NCBI RefSeq assembly: GCF_003664585.1
Contig: NZ_RCHI01000007.1
Location: 152,529 to 216,528 of the forward strand
Direction of reading: 5' to 3'
From: Paenirhodobacter hankyongi
GTDB lineage: Bacteria > Pseudomonadota > Alphaproteobacteria > Rhodobacterales > Rhodobacteraceae
Length of the DNA stretch: 64,000 nt
The notes beneath the pieces are model-generated. The model ran no database searches and was not told the origin of the DNA. It saw nothing but the letters and a program-made list of their open reading frames with translations. Numbering within the stretch: position 1 is the first letter of the stretch; each line of letters starts with the position of its first letter. Below, one piece after another: positions 63,712 to 64,000 of this stretch. Position numbers and translations under genes: made by a program.

Positions 63712-63757
63712 CTGAGTGAAAAGATCGGATTTGTAAAGACTGATTCTTTTACTCGGA
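63712..63757 (-). promoter_or_regulatory. Promoter region of the hemP operon with two TGA-N9-TCG motifs
   Basis: The AT-rich stretch before the 50-aa gene has two copies of TGA-N9-TCG (63712-63726 and 63740-63754). The iron-Rhodo-box of Rhodobacterales is TGA-N9-TCA, so each copy misses one base. A TTTACA box on the minus strand lies between them. Iron control is plausible for hemP. Confidence 0.4.
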
Positions 63758-63795
63758 TTACTCCGCCGCGCCGGACGCTCCCCCGGAAGAAAGCG

Positions 63796-63830
63796 GGGCC
63801 GCCCCGGCGGCTGATACCGGGACGGCCCCT
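63796..63830 (-). terminator. Terminator after cydX
   Basis: A 13-bp stem (63796-63808 with 63818-63830); on the minus-strand RNA the one mismatch becomes a G-U pair, and GCTTTCTTCC follows. It lies 50 bases after the cydX stop. A second hairpin (GGCCCC/GGGGCC, 63836-63860) sits between. Confidence 0.7.
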
Positions 63831-63879
63831 GGTCGGCCCCCAAACTGGACGAAGGGGGCCGGTCTCGGGATATGTTGCC

Positions 63880-64000
63880 TCAGGGTTTCGGATCGTGCTC
63901 CCCGGCGATCTTCCGATCGTTGAGCATTTCGAGCCACATTGCGTTAGCGACGGCGATGAGGGCAGCGAGGGGGAGGCCGAGGATCCAGGCGAAGTACCAC
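63880..64000 (-). CDS. cydX: Cytochrome bd oxidase small subunit CydX (start codon at window edge)
   Basis: Apart from the start codon the whole protein is visible: WYFAWILGLPLAALIAVANAMWLE then a polar tail ending HDPKP, 40 residues with the Met. This is the CydX pattern, a single helix that stabilises cytochrome bd quinol oxidase. The last base of the ATG is position 64000; the rest lies outside. cydAB should lie directly to the right. Confidence 0.88.
   Translation of the reverse strand, partial: WYFAWILGLPLAALIAVANAMWLEMLNDRKIAGEHDPKP

Overview
The window is high-GC chromosomal DNA, read almost continuously in compact operons with ATGA-type stop/start overlaps. It suggests a Rhodobacter-like alphaproteobacterium (Rhodobacteraceae/Paracoccaceae). 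The strongest evidence is a complete uptake [NiFe]-hydrogenase locus at 18476-37965 in the order hupTUV-hypF-hupSLCDFGHJK-hypAB-hupR-hypCDE, the order known from Rhodobacter capsulatus. A DksA that has lost most of its zinc cysteines, a proton-translocating transhydrogenase pntAB pair and a hemP/cydX end segment fit the same group. I see no insertion sequence, prophage or CRISPR array. Two tRNA-Gly genes (CCC at 43186-43259 on the minus strand, UCC at 62847-62920 on the plus strand) are present.

Left part (1-18365): the 3' end of an unknown gene is followed by a minus-strand operon (465-6385) that encodes an arginase-family amidinohydrolase, a creatininase-like amidohydrolase, two short-chain dehydrogenases and a NitT/TauT-type ABC importer, with a divergent TetR regulator. 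It looks like an uptake and breakdown route for creatinine or another guanidino/amide compound. Next come a metallo-beta-lactamase-fold hydrolase, an FAD oxidoreductase, a LysR regulator, a GNAT acetyltransferase and an MFS transporter. A TPP riboswitch (12501-12591) controls ykoF-thiXZY, a thiamine-precursor uptake operon. Two minus-strand genes, a ketopantoate reductase and a large FAD-binding dehydrogenase, separate it from the hydrogenase locus.

Hydrogenase locus (18476-37965): HupUV senses H2 in the cytoplasm, HupT is the cognate histidine kinase and HupR the response regulator, whose AAA domain lacks the sigma-54 loop. HupSLC is the membrane-bound uptake enzyme with its cytochrome b. 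HupD, F, G, H, J, K and HypA-F mature the large subunit (nickel insertion, CN/CO ligand synthesis, endoproteolysis) and the small subunit. The locus is interrupted by two copies of a palindromic dispersed repeat, just before hypF and just before hypE.

Right part (37966-64000): a stretch of about 0.9 kb with no convincing gene (possible remnants) follows hypE. Then come an FAD oxidase, an M20 amidohydrolase, a RidA protein, a PQQ-type sugar dehydrogenase, a MoxR ATPase, DksA, a flavin monooxygenase, a UspA protein, MoaA, a lipoprotein, an isoprenylcysteine-methyltransferase-like membrane protein, pntAB, an ECF sigma/anti-sigma/metal-sensor-like cassette with a repeat protein and an EF-hand protein, a DUF3422 membrane protein, ybaK-DUF4186-IMPACT, a heavy-metal P-type ATPase, a PhoX-like phosphatase with a di-haem protein, a second DksA/TraR protein, hemP with an unnamed 50-aa gene, and the start of cydX at the right edge. 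Six copies of a structured intergenic repeat are scattered between 22315 and 46371.
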